From assembly GCA_025934435.1 (NCBI GenBank), contig JAICYB010000011.1, forward strand, positions 1-64,000: 64,000 bases of DNA. The letters run 5' to 3'. Both the position numbers and the translations under genes were made by a program. The notes beneath the pieces are model-generated. The model was not told the origin of the DNA, searched no databases, and was given only the letters and a program-made list of their open reading frames with translations. Position 1 is the first letter of the stretch. Each line of letters begins with the position of its first letter. This document shows, one piece after another, positions 1-8,151 of this stretch. The stretch comes from Actinomycetes bacterium (GTDB taxonomy: Bacteria; Actinomycetota; JAICYB01).

Positions 1-545
1 ACCGCGTCGCGAAAGCGCTCGGCATCAAACCGGCCGAAGTCACGGTGACGATCCTCGATCGTCCGCGCCACGAAGAGCTCGTCGCGTCCGTTCGTGAAGC
101 GGGTGCTCGCGTGTTCCTCATCACCGACGGTGACGTCGGTGGCTCGATCAACGCGGCACGTGAGGGGAGCGGCGTCCATCTGTTGCTCGGTATCGGCGGC
201 ACTCCCGAAGGCGTGATCTCCGCATGTGCCGTGAAGTGCCTCGGCGGATACATGCTCGCGCGTCTCTGGCCGCGGAACGATGACGAGCGCGCTCGCGCGA
301 AGGACGCCGGCTACGACCTCGACCGCATCCTGACGGGCGACGACCTCGCGGCGTCCGACAACGTGTTCTTCGCCGCGACCGGCGTGACGGACGGACGCTT
401 GCTCAAGGGTGTCTCCTACTCCCCCGGTAAGGCGTACACGCAATCGATGGTGATGCGTTCGCGGTCGGGAACCATCCGATACGTCGAATCCGAGCACACG
501 CTGGAGAAGCTGAACGTCGTCTCCGGCTCGCGTTACTCGACGTAG
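1..545 (+). CDS. glpX: Class II fructose-1,6-bisphosphatase, 3' part only
   Basis: This is the 3' end of a gene cut by the window edge; the first whole codon begins at base 3 and about 180 codons are visible before the TAG at 543-545. The enzyme hydrolyses fructose-1,6-bisphosphate to fructose-6-phosphate in gluconeogenesis, in the cytoplasm. The visible part has the GlpX-type segments LITDGDVGGSI, LLGIGGTPEGV and, near the end, RSRSGTIRYVESEH. Family members are about 320-340 residues, so roughly the last 55 percent is seen. The next gene begins 8 bp downstream on the same strand, so they may be cotranscribed. The family call is firm; activity cannot be judged without the N-terminus. Confidence 0.9.
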   Translation, partial: RVAKALGIKPAEVTVTILDRPRHEELVASVREAGARVFLITDGDVGGSINAAREGSGVHLLLGIGGTPEGVISACAVKCLGGYMLARLWPRNDDERARAKDAGYDLDRILTGDDLAASDNVFFAATGVTDGRLLKGVSYSPGKAYTQSMVMRSRSGTIRYVESEHTLEKLNVVSGSRYST

Positions 546-553
546 CGCGTCGC

Positions 554-1459
554 GTGGCGGGTGACGGATCCGGTCAGCACGCGACGATCTCCGCTCTCGC
601 CGCGAACGTCGGCATCGCCGCATCGAAGTTCGTCGCGTTCGCGTTCACCGGGTCCGCGTCGATGCTGGCCGAGGCGATCCATTCCGTCGCCGACACGTCG
701 AACCAAGCGCTGCTCTTGCTCGGCCGGCGGCAAGCGCGGCGCGAGCCGACCGAGCAGCATCCGTTCGGCTTCGGCCGGGAACGCTACTTCTGGTCGTTCA
801 TCGTCGCGTTCGTGCTGTTCACGATCGGCGGCGTGGCGTCCCTCATCGACGGCTACAGCAAGATCCGGACGCCGCACCACGTCTCGTCCCCCGTCTGGGC
901 GTTCGCCGTGCTCGGCGTGTCGATCGTGCTCGAGTCGCTGTCACTCCGCGTCGCGGTCCGCGAGGCGAACGAGATCCGGGAGGGCAGTTGGCGGTCGTAC
1001 ATCCGCGACGCGAAGGCGCCGGAGGTGGTCGTCCTCATCCTCGAAGACACCGGCGCGCTCGTCGGTCTCGTCTTCGCCCTGACCGGCGTCACGCTCGCGA
1101 CGGCCCTGCACAACGAGCGCTTCGACGCCATCGGCTCCGTCGCCATCGGCGTGCTGCTGTGCGTGATCGCCTTCGTCCTCGCCGTCGAGCTGCGGAGTCT
1201 GCTCATCGGCGAGGCGGCGACGCTCGCCAACCGCAGAACGATCGAGGCGGCGATCCGCGAGGCCCCCGAGCTCGAAGAGCTGATCTACGCCCGGACGCTG
1301 CACATCGGTCCCGACACGCTCGTCGTCGGCGCGAAGGTCCGCTTGCGCTCCGACCTCACATTCGATGGAGTCGTGAATGTGATCAACGCCATGGAGCAAC
1401 GGATCCGCGAACGCGTCCCCATCGCGCATTACGTCTACATCGAGCCCGACCGTGAGTGA
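554..1459 (+). CDS. Cation diffusion facilitator (CDF) efflux protein
   Basis: A 301-residue membrane protein, normal CDF length, expected to export divalent metals such as Zn2+, Fe2+ or Mn2+ against protons. The second helix carries the metal motif HSVAD (His43...Asp47). A later helix reads LEDTGALVG, where this CDF subgroup has acidic metal ligands. About six membrane segments lie between residues 10 and 215, followed by a soluble C-terminal domain typical of CDF dimers. The start is GTG with no clear Shine-Dalgarno; it lies 8 bp after glpX and the stop overlaps the next gene by 8 bp. The metal cannot be told from sequence alone. Confidence 0.88.
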   Translation: MAGDGSGQHATISALAANVGIAASKFVAFAFTGSASMLAEAIHSVADTSNQALLLLGRRQARREPTEQHPFGFGRERYFWSFIVAFVLFTIGGVASLIDGYSKIRTPHHVSSPVWAFAVLGVSIVLESLSLRVAVREANEIREGSWRSYIRDAKAPEVVVLILEDTGALVGLVFALTGVTLATALHNERFDAIGSVAIGVLLCVIAFVLAVELRSLLIGEAATLANRRTIEAAIREAPELEELIYARTLHIGPDTLVVGAKVRLRSDLTFDGVVNVINAMEQRIRERVPIAHYVYIEPDRE

Positions 1460-1685
1460 GTACGTCCGGAGCACGTACCTCGGTCAGTACACCGATGAGG
1501 TCGCGAACATGATCGCCGGCGAGCTCGAAGCGGCTCAGATCGCCTGGAGCTACAAGCAAGCCGGACGATTCACCAAGATCTTTTTCCTCGGTGAATGGGG
1601 GACGAGGCTCTTCGTCGACGCCGACCGGATCGACGAAGCGAAACGGATCGCCGAGCAAGTCGTCGAACGAACGGACCCCAAGTGA
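1452..1685 (+). CDS. Small protein, possibly DUF2007-like
   Basis: A 77-residue cytoplasmic protein of unknown function. It starts at GTG inside the last codons of the CDF gene (8 bp overlap) and its TGA overlaps the GTG of the next gene by 4 bp (GTGA), so it sits in a translationally coupled chain. The pattern of a short beta/alpha fold with a remark about crossing ...AQIAWSYKQAG... then ...FVDADRIDEAKRIAEQ resembles DUF2007 (putative signal transducing proteins), but this is by eye only. No cysteines, signal peptide or membrane segment are seen. The coding call rests on position between coupled genes and normal codon use. Confidence 0.6.
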   Translation: MSEYVRSTYLGQYTDEVANMIAGELEAAQIAWSYKQAGRFTKIFFLGEWGTRLFVDADRIDEAKRIAEQVVERTDPK

Positions 1686-3235
1686 GCCCGCAAGCGAAGC
1701 GCTTCCCACGAGGTTGCGTCGCCTCGCCGCACTACCTTGCGTCCGCGGCGGGGCTCGCCGCGCTCGCCGAAGGCGGCAATGCGCTCGATGCGGCGATCGC
1801 GACGAACCTGACCCTCGGCGTCGTTGCGTCCTACATGTGCGGTTACGGCGGCGACCTCTTCACGATCATCTACAAGGACGGAACCCTCTACGCCTACAAC
1901 GGTTCCGGACGCAGCTCCGCGAACGCGACGCTCGACGCCGCGCGGGCGGCGATCGGCAGCGACGTCATGCCGCCGCGCGGGCCGCACACCGTCACCGTTC
2001 CGGGCGCCGTCGAAGCCTGGTTCACCCTGCTCGACAGATTCGGTACGAGGTCGTTCGACCAACTCGCGCGGACGCCGATCCGTTACGCGCGCGACGGTTT
2101 TCCACTGACGAACTACGGACGGAACGCCGTCCGCGGATCGGCACCGATCTTCCAAAACGAGTGGGCCGCACAGTGGCGATCGATCTACGGAGGCGTCGAG
2201 GACGTCCTCGTCCAAAGCGAGCTCGCGCGCACGATCGAGTGGTTGTGTGAGGACGGGCCCGATGCGTATTACCGGGGCCCGATCGCCGAAGCGATCGCAT
2301 CGACGCTGCAGGCTTTCGGCGCGTTGATCGATCAAGACGATCTCGCGAACCACCACGGCGACTGGGTCGAACCGATCTCGTCCACCTACCGCGACCGGAC
2401 GATCTATGAGTTCCCGCCGAACTCGCAAGGATTCGCGGCTCTCGAAGCGCTGAACATCGTCGAGGGGCTCGAGCTCGGCGCCCCCGAGTCGGTCGACCGT
2501 CATCACGTGCTGATCGAGGCGATGAAGCTCGCGCTCGCCGACCGTGAGACGCACTGCACGGACGGCGAGCACATGAAGCTGCACGTTTCAGAACTCATCT
2601 CGAAGGAGTGGGCGGACGAGCGGCGGCGCGACGTCGATCTCCAACGTGCGTCGACGCCGGCTCCCGGGCGGGCCGCGGTCGGCGGAACGATCTACCTCTG
2701 CGCCGCCGACGACGACGGGATGCTCGTCTCGCTGATCCAGTCGAACTACGCCGGCTACGGATCGGGCGTGACCGTCCCGGGCTGGGGGATCAACCTCCAG
2801 AACCGCGGCGCGTTCTTCTCGCTCGATCCCGGCCACGTGAACGTCATCGCACCGTCCAAGCGGACGATGCACACGCTCATGCCGGCGATGGCATTCAAGG
2901 GTGACGATCCGTGGCTCGTCTTCGGATCGATGGGGGGCGATGGCCAAGCGCAGACGCACCTGCAGGTGTTCGACCGGATCATCGACGACGGACGCGACAT
3001 CCAGGACGCCATCACGGCGCCGCGGTGGGTCGTCTCACCGAACGATTGGTCGGTGACGCTCGAGTCACGTTTCCCCGCGGAGGTTCTGTCGGGTCTCGCC
3101 GCGCGGGGTCACGACGTCAGAGCGGTCGACTCCTACGACAACGGCATGGGCCACGCGCACGCCATCGAGTTGATCGACGGCGGGTACGCGTGCGCAACCG
3201 ATCCGCGGGCCGAAGGTGCAGCCGTCGGTCTCTGA
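1682..3235 (+). CDS. ggt: Gamma-glutamyltransferase family protein
   Basis: An Ntn-hydrolase of 517 residues from GTG 1682. The start is chosen because it overlaps the previous stop as GTGA and begins just before the conserved ...ASPHYLASAAGLAALAEGGNALDAA region; a longer frame reaching back to 1595 would overlap the upstream gene. Family members self-cleave before a threonine that becomes the nucleophile and transfer or hydrolyse gamma-glutamyl groups, for example of glutathione. The Thr is probably Thr336 in GGTIYLCAAD, aligned with TTHYSVVD of known enzymes; GSMGGDGQAQTHLQV near the end is also typical. No signal peptide is seen, so it may be cytoplasmic, unlike E. coli Ggt. It could also be a cephalosporin acylase-like member. 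Confidence 0.85.
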   Translation: MSPQAKRFPRGCVASPHYLASAAGLAALAEGGNALDAAIATNLTLGVVASYMCGYGGDLFTIIYKDGTLYAYNGSGRSSANATLDAARAAIGSDVMPPRGPHTVTVPGAVEAWFTLLDRFGTRSFDQLARTPIRYARDGFPLTNYGRNAVRGSAPIFQNEWAAQWRSIYGGVEDVLVQSELARTIEWLCEDGPDAYYRGPIAEAIASTLQAFGALIDQDDLANHHGDWVEPISSTYRDRTIYEFPPNSQGFAALEALNIVEGLELGAPESVDRHHVLIEAMKLALADRETHCTDGEHMKLHVSELISKEWADERRRDVDLQRASTPAPGRAAVGGTIYLCAADDDGMLVSLIQSNYAGYGSGVTVPGWGINLQNRGAFFSLDPGHVNVIAPSKRTMHTLMPAMAFKGDDPWLVFGSMGGDGQAQTHLQVFDRIIDDGRDIQDAITAPRWVVSPNDWSVTLESRFPAEVLSGLAARGHDVRAVDSYDNGMGHAHAIELIDGGYACATDPRAEGAAVGL

Positions 3236-4124
3236 GTCGAGTTCGCGGCATGCACCACCGGTTGCCGTCGAACTCGTCCTGATCTTCGCCGCGTCGATCT
3301 GGGGATTCACGTTCCCACTCGTGAAGACGGCCCTGCATCACATCGGACCGATCGAGTTCCTCGCGATCCGCTTCGTGATCGCGACCGTCGCCCTCGTGCT
3401 CATCTGGCCGAAGGCCGCGCTCGAAGCCCTTCGCACGGGACGCAAAGCCGGATTGCTTGCCGGCGGATTCCTCGGTCTCGGTCACATCCTGCAGACAACA
3501 GGCCTCGAACGGACGCTCTCGACGCACGCCGGATTCATCACCGGGTTGTACGTCGTATTCACGCCGCTCCTCGCGGCACTGTTCCTTCGCCGGCGCCCCG
3601 GGGGCGTCGTCGTGTTCGCCGTCGTCGTGACCGTTATCGGGATGGCGCTGATGAGCCTCAACTTCAGCGGCGGCGAGCTCGTCGTCAATCACGGTGACCT
3701 GCTCGTGCTCGGCTGCGCCGTCGCCTACGCGGGACAGATCATCGCGATCGCCCGTTACGCGCCCGAGATGGATCCGCGCGTGTTGCTGATCCAGCAGCTC
3801 GCGGTCACTGCGGTGATGCTCCTCGTGCTGATGCCGACGCAGCCCATAGTGGTTCCGTCCGGCGGCGCGGTGTGGAACGCGCTGCTCGCGTGCGCACTCG
3901 GCTCGAGCGCGTTCGGGATCGGCGTGCAGACGTGGGGACAACGGCTGATCTCTCCGACGCGGGCCGCCGTCATCTTCGCGAGCGAAGCGCCGTTCGCCGC
4001 GTTGTTCGCGCACTTCCTCGCGCACGAACGGCTCCCCGGACGGGCCTGGGCCGGCATCGCACTGATCGGCGTGTCGATCGTGGTCGTTGCCGTCCGGCGT
4101 CCCCCCGCGCCTCACGACGCGTAG
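3216..4124 (+). CDS. EamA/DMT-family transporter
   Basis: A 302-residue integral membrane protein with ten predicted helices arranged as two EamA repeats (about residues 17-145 and 155-290). EamA proteins of the drug/metabolite superfamily export metabolites, amino acids or toxic compounds; the substrate is unknown here. Typical stretches are ...IWGFTFPLVK early and ...SPTRAAVIFASEAPFAA in the second repeat. It starts at GTG 3216, overlapping the end of the gamma-glutamyltransferase gene by 20 bp, so it is probably cotranscribed; this suggests, but does not show, export linked to gamma-glutamyl compound turnover. Confidence 0.85.
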   Translation: MQPSVSESSSRHAPPVAVELVLIFAASIWGFTFPLVKTALHHIGPIEFLAIRFVIATVALVLIWPKAALEALRTGRKAGLLAGGFLGLGHILQTTGLERTLSTHAGFITGLYVVFTPLLAALFLRRRPGGVVVFAVVVTVIGMALMSLNFSGGELVVNHGDLLVLGCAVAYAGQIIAIARYAPEMDPRVLLIQQLAVTAVMLLVLMPTQPIVVPSGGAVWNALLACALGSSAFGIGVQTWGQRLISPTRAAVIFASEAPFAALFAHFLAHERLPGRAWAGIALIGVSIVVVAVRRPPAPHDA

Positions 4125-4138
4125 CCTGCTCGACCGGG

Positions 4139-4144
4139 TACCGT
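4139..4144 (+). promoter_or_regulatory. Probable -10 box of ccr (leaderless)
   Basis: TACCGT fits the actinobacterial -10 consensus TANNNT and ends exactly 7 nt before the ATG at 4152, so transcription should begin at or next to the start codon. There is no Shine-Dalgarno sequence before this ATG. Confidence 0.6.
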
Positions 4145-4151
4145 CATCGTC

Positions 4152-5393
4152 ATGACCAAAGACATCTACGACATCGGAGAAGCACCGCCGCTCGGGGAAG
4201 TCCCCGCGAAGATGTGGGCGCAGGTGATCCGTCCGGAGCGGTTCGGCGAACCGAAGGACGCGTTCAAGCCGGAACAGATCGACATCCCCGAAGTCGGGCC
4301 GGACGAAGCACTCGTGTGGGTCGCCGCGGCCGGGATCAACTACAACAACGTGTGGGCGGCGCGCGGCGTCCCGATCGATGTCTGCCAAGTGCACGGGAAG
4401 TTCGGTGAGCCGTCCGATTTCCACATCGGTGGTTCGGATGCGTCGGGCATCGTCTACAAGGTCGGCGACAACGTCACGAACGTGAAGGTCGGTGACCGCG
4501 TCGTCATCCACTGCGGCGAGTGGGACGTGCACGGCGTGCCCGCGGGGACAGACCCGATGTTCCACCCGAGCTACCGCATCTGGGGGTACGAGACGAACTG
4601 GGGCAGCTTCGCGCAGTTCACCAAGGTGCAGGCGCACCAGTGCATGCCGAAGCCGCCTCACCTGTCGTGGGAAGCAGCCGGTTGTTACGCCCTCGTCGGC
4701 TGCACGGCGTGGCGGATGCTCATGGGCTGGCCGCCGCACACGGTTCAAAGCGACGACGTCGTGTTGATCTGGGGCGGCTCCGGCGGACTCGGCTCGATGG
4801 CGACGCAGATCGTCCGCGAGCAAGGCGCCAAGCCCGTGACGGTCGTCTCGTCCGACAACCGCGGTGAGTTCACGAAGAAGCTCGGTGCCGTCGGCTACAT
4901 CAACCGCAAGGACTTCAACCACTGGGGCCGCATGCCCGACTGGACCGACGACGAGGCCTACGCCACGTGGGCCGCCGGTTGCCGAGCGTTCGGCAAAGCC
5001 TTCTGGGACGTCCTCGGCGAGCGCCGCGCACCGCGCATCGTTTTCGAGCACCCCGGACAGGACACCGTGCCGACGTCGATCTTCGTCGTGGACACAGGTG
5101 GGATGGTCGTCATCTGCGCCGGGACGACCGGTTACAACGCGGACGTCGATCTTCGCTACCTGTGGATGCGCCAGAAGCGCCTGCAGGGTTCGCACTTCGC
5201 GAACGACGACGACGCGTACGCATTCAACGAGCTCGTCGTCGACGGGAAGATCGATCCGTGCCTCGGCGACGTCTTCACGTTCGACGAGATCTGGAAGCCG
5301 CACCAGCTGATGTTCGAGAACAAGCACAACGAAGGGAACATGGCGGCGCTCGTCGGCGTGACGGAACGAGGACTGACCGATCTCGACGTTTGA
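4152..5393 (+). CDS. ccr: Crotonyl-CoA carboxylase/reductase
   Basis: A 413-residue medium-chain dehydrogenase/reductase that converts crotonyl-CoA, CO2 and NADPH to ethylmalonyl-CoA, the key step of the ethylmalonyl-CoA pathway and a source of extender units. It has the NADPH loop [11 protein letters not shown] (about 207-217) and Ccr-type signatures [24 protein letters not shown] and QGSHFAN. By motif position Glu147 and His348 match CO2-handling residues of characterised enzymes; the residue before the Glu is Tyr here. It seems to begin a transcription unit from a leaderless promoter, followed by two DUF402 genes. A 3-hydroxyacyl-CoA dehydrogenase gene elsewhere in the window (34909-35763) would fit upstream steps. 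Confidence 0.9.
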   Translation: MTKDIYDIGEAPPLGEVPAKMWAQVIRPERFGEPKDAFKPEQIDIPEVGPDEALVWVAAAGINYNNVWAARGVPIDVCQVHGKFGEPSDFHIGGSDASGIVYKVGDNVTNVKVGDRVVIHCGEWDVHGVPAGTDPMFHPSYRIWGYETNWGSFAQFTKVQAHQCMPKPPHLSWEAAGCYALVGCTAWRMLMGWPPHTVQSDDVVLIWGGSGGLGSMATQIVREQGAKPVTVVSSDNRGEFTKKLGAVGYINRKDFNHWGRMPDWTDDEAYATWAAGCRAFGKAFWDVLGERRAPRIVFEHPGQDTVPTSIFVVDTGGMVVICAGTTGYNADVDLRYLWMRQKRLQGSHFANDDDAYAFNELVVDGKIDPCLGDVFTFDEIWKPHQLMFENKHNEGNMAALVGVTERGLTDLDV

Positions 5394-5421
5394 GCCCGGC
5401 GCCACCATCGTCCTCCGTGAC

Positions 5422-5937
5422 GTGTGGCCGGGCGGCACGTTGATGGAGGTGCCGGTGCGCGTCGTCCGCGATGACGAGGTGCTCATGTCGGAGCTCGTTC
5501 CCGGCACTCGCTATCTCTTACCGGATACCAACTCGGACTCCCACGAGATGTCGTGGTGGGACGAGATCGCGGAAGGGAGATGGCAACTCCGCGAGCGGAC
5601 GTGGGACACCCACATCCGGCGCGGGGTGTACCGGCCGGGCGATGCACACGCCGTCAGCGGATTCTGGACCGAGGACGGAGGATTCGTCACCTGGTACGTG
5701 GACTTCATCGAGCCGCTCCGGCGGACGAAGCACGGCTTCGACTTCCGCGATCTCGTCATCGACCTCGTCGTGGCGCCGGACCTGTCATGGCGCATGAAGG
5801 ACGAAGCGGAGTTCGAGCGGGTTGTCGAGCTCGGACTGATCTCGCGGCAGCACGCCGACGCCGTGCGCCGGGAAGTCGACGCCGTCATCGCCGATGTCGA
5901 GCGCGGTCCGTGGTGGCTCCAGTGGGTTGAATCTTGA
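5422..5937 (+). CDS. DUF402 (FomD-like) protein, first copy
   Basis: A 171-residue cytoplasmic protein. The DUF402 core is clear: W-Y-V-D-F-I-E-P, then FDFRDLVIDLVVAPD and WRMKDEAEFERVVELG. FomD, the best known member, hydrolyses CMP-linked phosphonates, and related proteins are nucleoside di- or triphosphatases; here the substrate is unknown. The first usable start is GTG 5422, 28 bp after ccr, but the same frame reads plausible coding sequence ([11 protein letters not shown]) back to a TGA at 5374-5376 with no ATG/GTG/TTG between, so the true N-terminus is uncertain. The stop overlaps the next gene. Confidence 0.78.
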   Translation: MWPGGTLMEVPVRVVRDDEVLMSELVPGTRYLLPDTNSDSHEMSWWDEIAEGRWQLRERTWDTHIRRGVYRPGDAHAVSGFWTEDGGFVTWYVDFIEPLRRTKHGFDFRDLVIDLVVAPDLSWRMKDEAEFERVVELGLISRQHADAVRREVDAVIADVERGPWWLQWVES

Positions 5938-6554
5938 ATGGCTTCCGGACTGCGGGCGACCAGGCCGCCATGCGTTACATCTGGTTCGGAAAGATCTCGC
6001 ACGCGCGCCCGGTGACGGTCGTCGCGGACAGCGATGAGCTCATCGCGACGTACCTCGCACCGGGCGCAGCCTGCAAAGCCTGCAATCCTCCCGGTCAGCG
6101 GGAGAAGTACAACGACGTGCTCCTCGCGCGGCAGTGGGATCTCATCGACACGGTATGGCAAGCCAATCGGGTATTGATGCTCGCGCCGAAAGACGAGTGG
6201 TATTCGATCTGGGGCTCTTGGCCGGACGGATCGAGCGGTGTGCCGTCCTTCTGGTACGTGAACCTCGAGGATCCGACGAGTCGATCGCCTGCGGGGTACG
6301 ACACGCGCGACCTCCAACTCGATGTGGTGATCGGGCCGGACGGTTCATGTGAGTGGAAGGACGAAGCCGACTTTGCTGAGATGTGCCGTCTCGGTCTGAT
6401 CACGGCGGAGGAGGCGCAGATCGTTCGCGAGGCGGGTGAGCGCGTCATGACAGCGACCCGCCGCGGTGAGACGTGGTGGCGCGAGTGGGAACATTGGGTC
6501 CCCGATCCGGATTGGGCGATCCCGGCGCTTCCCGACGGCTGGGACGCTCTCTAG
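5934..6554 (+). CDS. DUF402 (FomD-like) protein, second copy
   Basis: A 206-residue paralogue of the preceding gene, sharing the order FWYVNLEDP, YDTRDLQLDVVIGPD, WKDEADFAEMCRLGLI and a Trp-rich C-terminus (ETWWREWEHW). The acidic residues of the DxxxD and KDExxF blocks, the likely metal ligands in DUF402, are present in both copies. It begins at TTG 5934, overlapping the previous stop as TTGA; ATG 5970 (MRYIWFGK) is an alternative. A Cys pair, CKAC, at about residues 45-48 is absent from the first copy. It converges on, and overlaps by 4 bp, the reverse DUF35 gene. Probably a nucleotide or phosphonate-ester hydrolase, by family only. Confidence 0.78.
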   Translation: MNGFRTAGDQAAMRYIWFGKISHARPVTVVADSDELIATYLAPGAACKACNPPGQREKYNDVLLARQWDLIDTVWQANRVLMLAPKDEWYSIWGSWPDGSSGVPSFWYVNLEDPTSRSPAGYDTRDLQLDVVIGPDGSCEWKDEADFAEMCRLGLITAEEAQIVREAGERVMTATRRGETWWREWEHWVPDPDWAIPALPDGWDAL

Positions 6555-6949
6555 ACGGTCTTGAACCTGACGAGCGCGTTGCCTTCGCCGGTGTCGGCGA
6601 ACACCGCTTCGACGGACTGACCGCATTCGAGGTCGATCGTGTCCACGATGTTCGTCAGGATCCGGGGGCCTTCCTCGAGCTCGACGTACGCGAGCACGTA
6701 CGGCAGCGCGTCACGCCACGGGCCCCCGTTCCGGCGGACAACGGCGAAGCTGTAGATCGTTCCGCGTCCGGACGCTTCGAACCACGACACGTCCGAGCTC
6801 ATGCACTCCGGGCACGTCGTGCGCGGGTACCAGATGACCGTTCCGCAGTCGTTGCACTTCGGCAGCAGGATCTTGCCTTCGGCGGTCGCGTCCCAGAAGG
6901 GCTTCGCCTCGGGCGACACGGTCGGCGGGAAGACGGGCAGCTCAGGCAT
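6551..6949 (-). CDS. DUF35 OB-fold/zinc-ribbon acyl-CoA-binding protein
   Basis: A 132-residue partner protein of thiolase-like enzymes. The N-terminal rubredoxin-like zinc ribbon has Cys32-x-x-Cys35 and Cys46-x-x-Cys49, followed by an OB-fold (about residues 60-130) that in known complexes binds acyl-CoA. The gene overlaps the upstream thiolase-like gene by 8 bp, the usual arrangement for a heteromeric enzyme such as Ltp2 with the DUF35 part of ChsH2 in steroid side-chain breakdown, or for 3-hydroxy-3-methylglutaryl-CoA synthases of archaea. The role is therefore tied to its neighbour; it has no predicted activity alone. Confidence 0.87.
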   Translation of the reverse strand: MPELPVFPPTVSPEAKPFWDATAEGKILLPKCNDCGTVIWYPRTTCPECMSSDVSWFEASGRGTIYSFAVVRRNGGPWRDALPYVLAYVELEEGPRILTNIVDTIDLECGQSVEAVFADTGEGNALVRFKTV

Positions 6950-8129
6950 CGGGTTGTCCCAGGATCACGGTCCCGCTGCCGTGCCGCGCACCGATCGTGC
7001 CGCCGGTGCCGTGCGCCAGAGCGATCTGGCAGTCCGGAACCTGCACGGGCGCGTTGGCCTCGCCGCGGAGCTGACGGACGGCTTCGATGACTTTCGTCAT
7101 CCCGCCGCGATTGTTCGGATGGTTGTTGCAGAGGCCGCCGCCGTCGGTGTTGAACGGCAGAACGCCGTTCGGGGACTCGAGTGCTCCGTCCGACACGAAG
7201 GCACCGCCTTTGCCCTTCTCGCAGAAGCCGAGGTCTTCGATCTGGATGAGAACCGTGATCGTGAACGAGTCGTAGATCGACGCGTAGTCGATGTCGGACG
7301 GCGTCACGCCGGCTTCCTCGAACGCTTGCTTCCCCGAGATCACAGCGGCCGTGTATGTGAGGTCGATATGTCCGTTGTTCGTGTGCTTGACGCCCTCGCC
7401 GTGGCCGAGGATCTTCACGCTCTTGCGTTCGAGATCGCGAGCGACCTCGGGCGATACGACGATCACCGCTCCCCCACCGTCGGTGATGACGCACGAATCG
7501 AGCCGGTGCAACGGATCCGCCACCATCGGCGAGTGGAGAACGTCCTCGACGGTGACGACGTCGCGCAGAAGCGCGTGCGGATTGTGCGATGCGTGCTTCG
7601 ATGCGGCGACACGGATCCACGCGAGCTGCTCGCTCGTCGTGCCGAACTCGTACATGTGCCGCCGAGCAGCGAGCGCGTAGAAACCGAGCACGTTCGGACC
7701 GAACGGCCCTTCGAAGCTCACCTCCGGGGTGTCGCCCCAGCCTCGTCCGCGACCGCCGCCCCCACCGAGCACGCGCATCCCGGCGGCGCGCGGGGCGCCG
7801 GCGAGCGTGATCACCGCGACGCTGCACTTCCCGGCGGCGATGGCCTCGGCGGCGTGTCCGACGGCGACGACGTAGGACGAACCACCCGTCTCGGTGGAGT
7901 CGATGTGACGCAGCTTGCTGAAGCCGAGGTACTCGGCCATCGAGATCCCGCCGAACCCGGGCGCGTCGCCGGCGCAGAAGTAGCCGTCCACGTCGTCCAC
8001 GGAAAGACCGGCGTCCTGGAGCGCGCCGTACGCGACCTCAGCGTGGATCCGCGCGAGTGACTTTCCTTTGATCTCGCGATCGGGGTGTTCGTACGCACCC
8101 GCGATGAACGCTTTCCCGTTGATGGACAT
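6942..8129 (-). CDS. Thiolase-like protein lacking the active-site Cys (Ltp2-like)
   Basis: A 395-residue thiolase-fold protein of the lipid-transfer/acetyl-CoA acetyltransferase group. Thiolases carry a nucleophilic Cys in the region that here reads ETGGSSYVVAVGHAA (about residues 80-94); there is no Cys at that place, only Gly/Ser. The C-terminal region has SIYDSFTITVLIQIED and a Gly/Asn-rich loop (GGGLCNNHPNNRGG) instead of the usual GHPxGxSG. Loss of the Cys together with a DUF35 gene is the pattern of Ltp2-type aldolases, which cleave beta-hydroxyacyl-CoA C-C bonds. A carbon-carbon lyase acting on an acyl-CoA is thus more likely than a true thiolase, by inference. Confidence 0.82.
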   Translation of the reverse strand: MSINGKAFIAGAYEHPDREIKGKSLARIHAEVAYGALQDAGLSVDDVDGYFCAGDAPGFGGISMAEYLGFSKLRHIDSTETGGSSYVVAVGHAAEAIAAGKCSVAVITLAGAPRAAGMRVLGGGGGRGRGWGDTPEVSFEGPFGPNVLGFYALAARRHMYEFGTTSEQLAWIRVAASKHASHNPHALLRDVVTVEDVLHSPMVADPLHRLDSCVITDGGGAVIVVSPEVARDLERKSVKILGHGEGVKHTNNGHIDLTYTAAVISGKQAFEEAGVTPSDIDYASIYDSFTITVLIQIEDLGFCEKGKGGAFVSDGALESPNGVLPFNTDGGGLCNNHPNNRGGMTKVIEAVRQLRGEANAPVQVPDCQIALAHGTGGTIGARHGSGTVILGQPDA

Positions 8130-8136
8130 GCGGCCC

Positions 8137-8145
8137 GTAGACTAC
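8137..8145. promoter_or_regulatory. Palindromic shared -10 region for divergent genes
   Basis: GTAGACTAC is a perfect palindrome around the central A. Read forward it contains TAGACT (8138-8143), 8 nt before GTG 8152; read in reverse it contains TAGTCT (8144-8139), 9 nt before the thiolase-like ATG at 8129. Both fit the TANNNT consensus, so one site could start two leaderless or near-leaderless transcripts in opposite directions. Confidence 0.55.
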
Positions 8146-8151
8146 GCGACC

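Noticed and set aside
1595-1681. A longer N-terminus for gamma-glutamyltransferase from 1595
   Set aside because: It would overlap the whole end of the upstream small gene; the GTGA-overlap start at 1682 matches the family's N-terminus.
3117-5507. A 796-codon open reverse frame across the EamA and ccr genes
   Set aside because: It is antisense to clearly identified genes, rich in Arg, Asp and His, and shows no family motif; long shadow frames are usual in GC-rich DNA.
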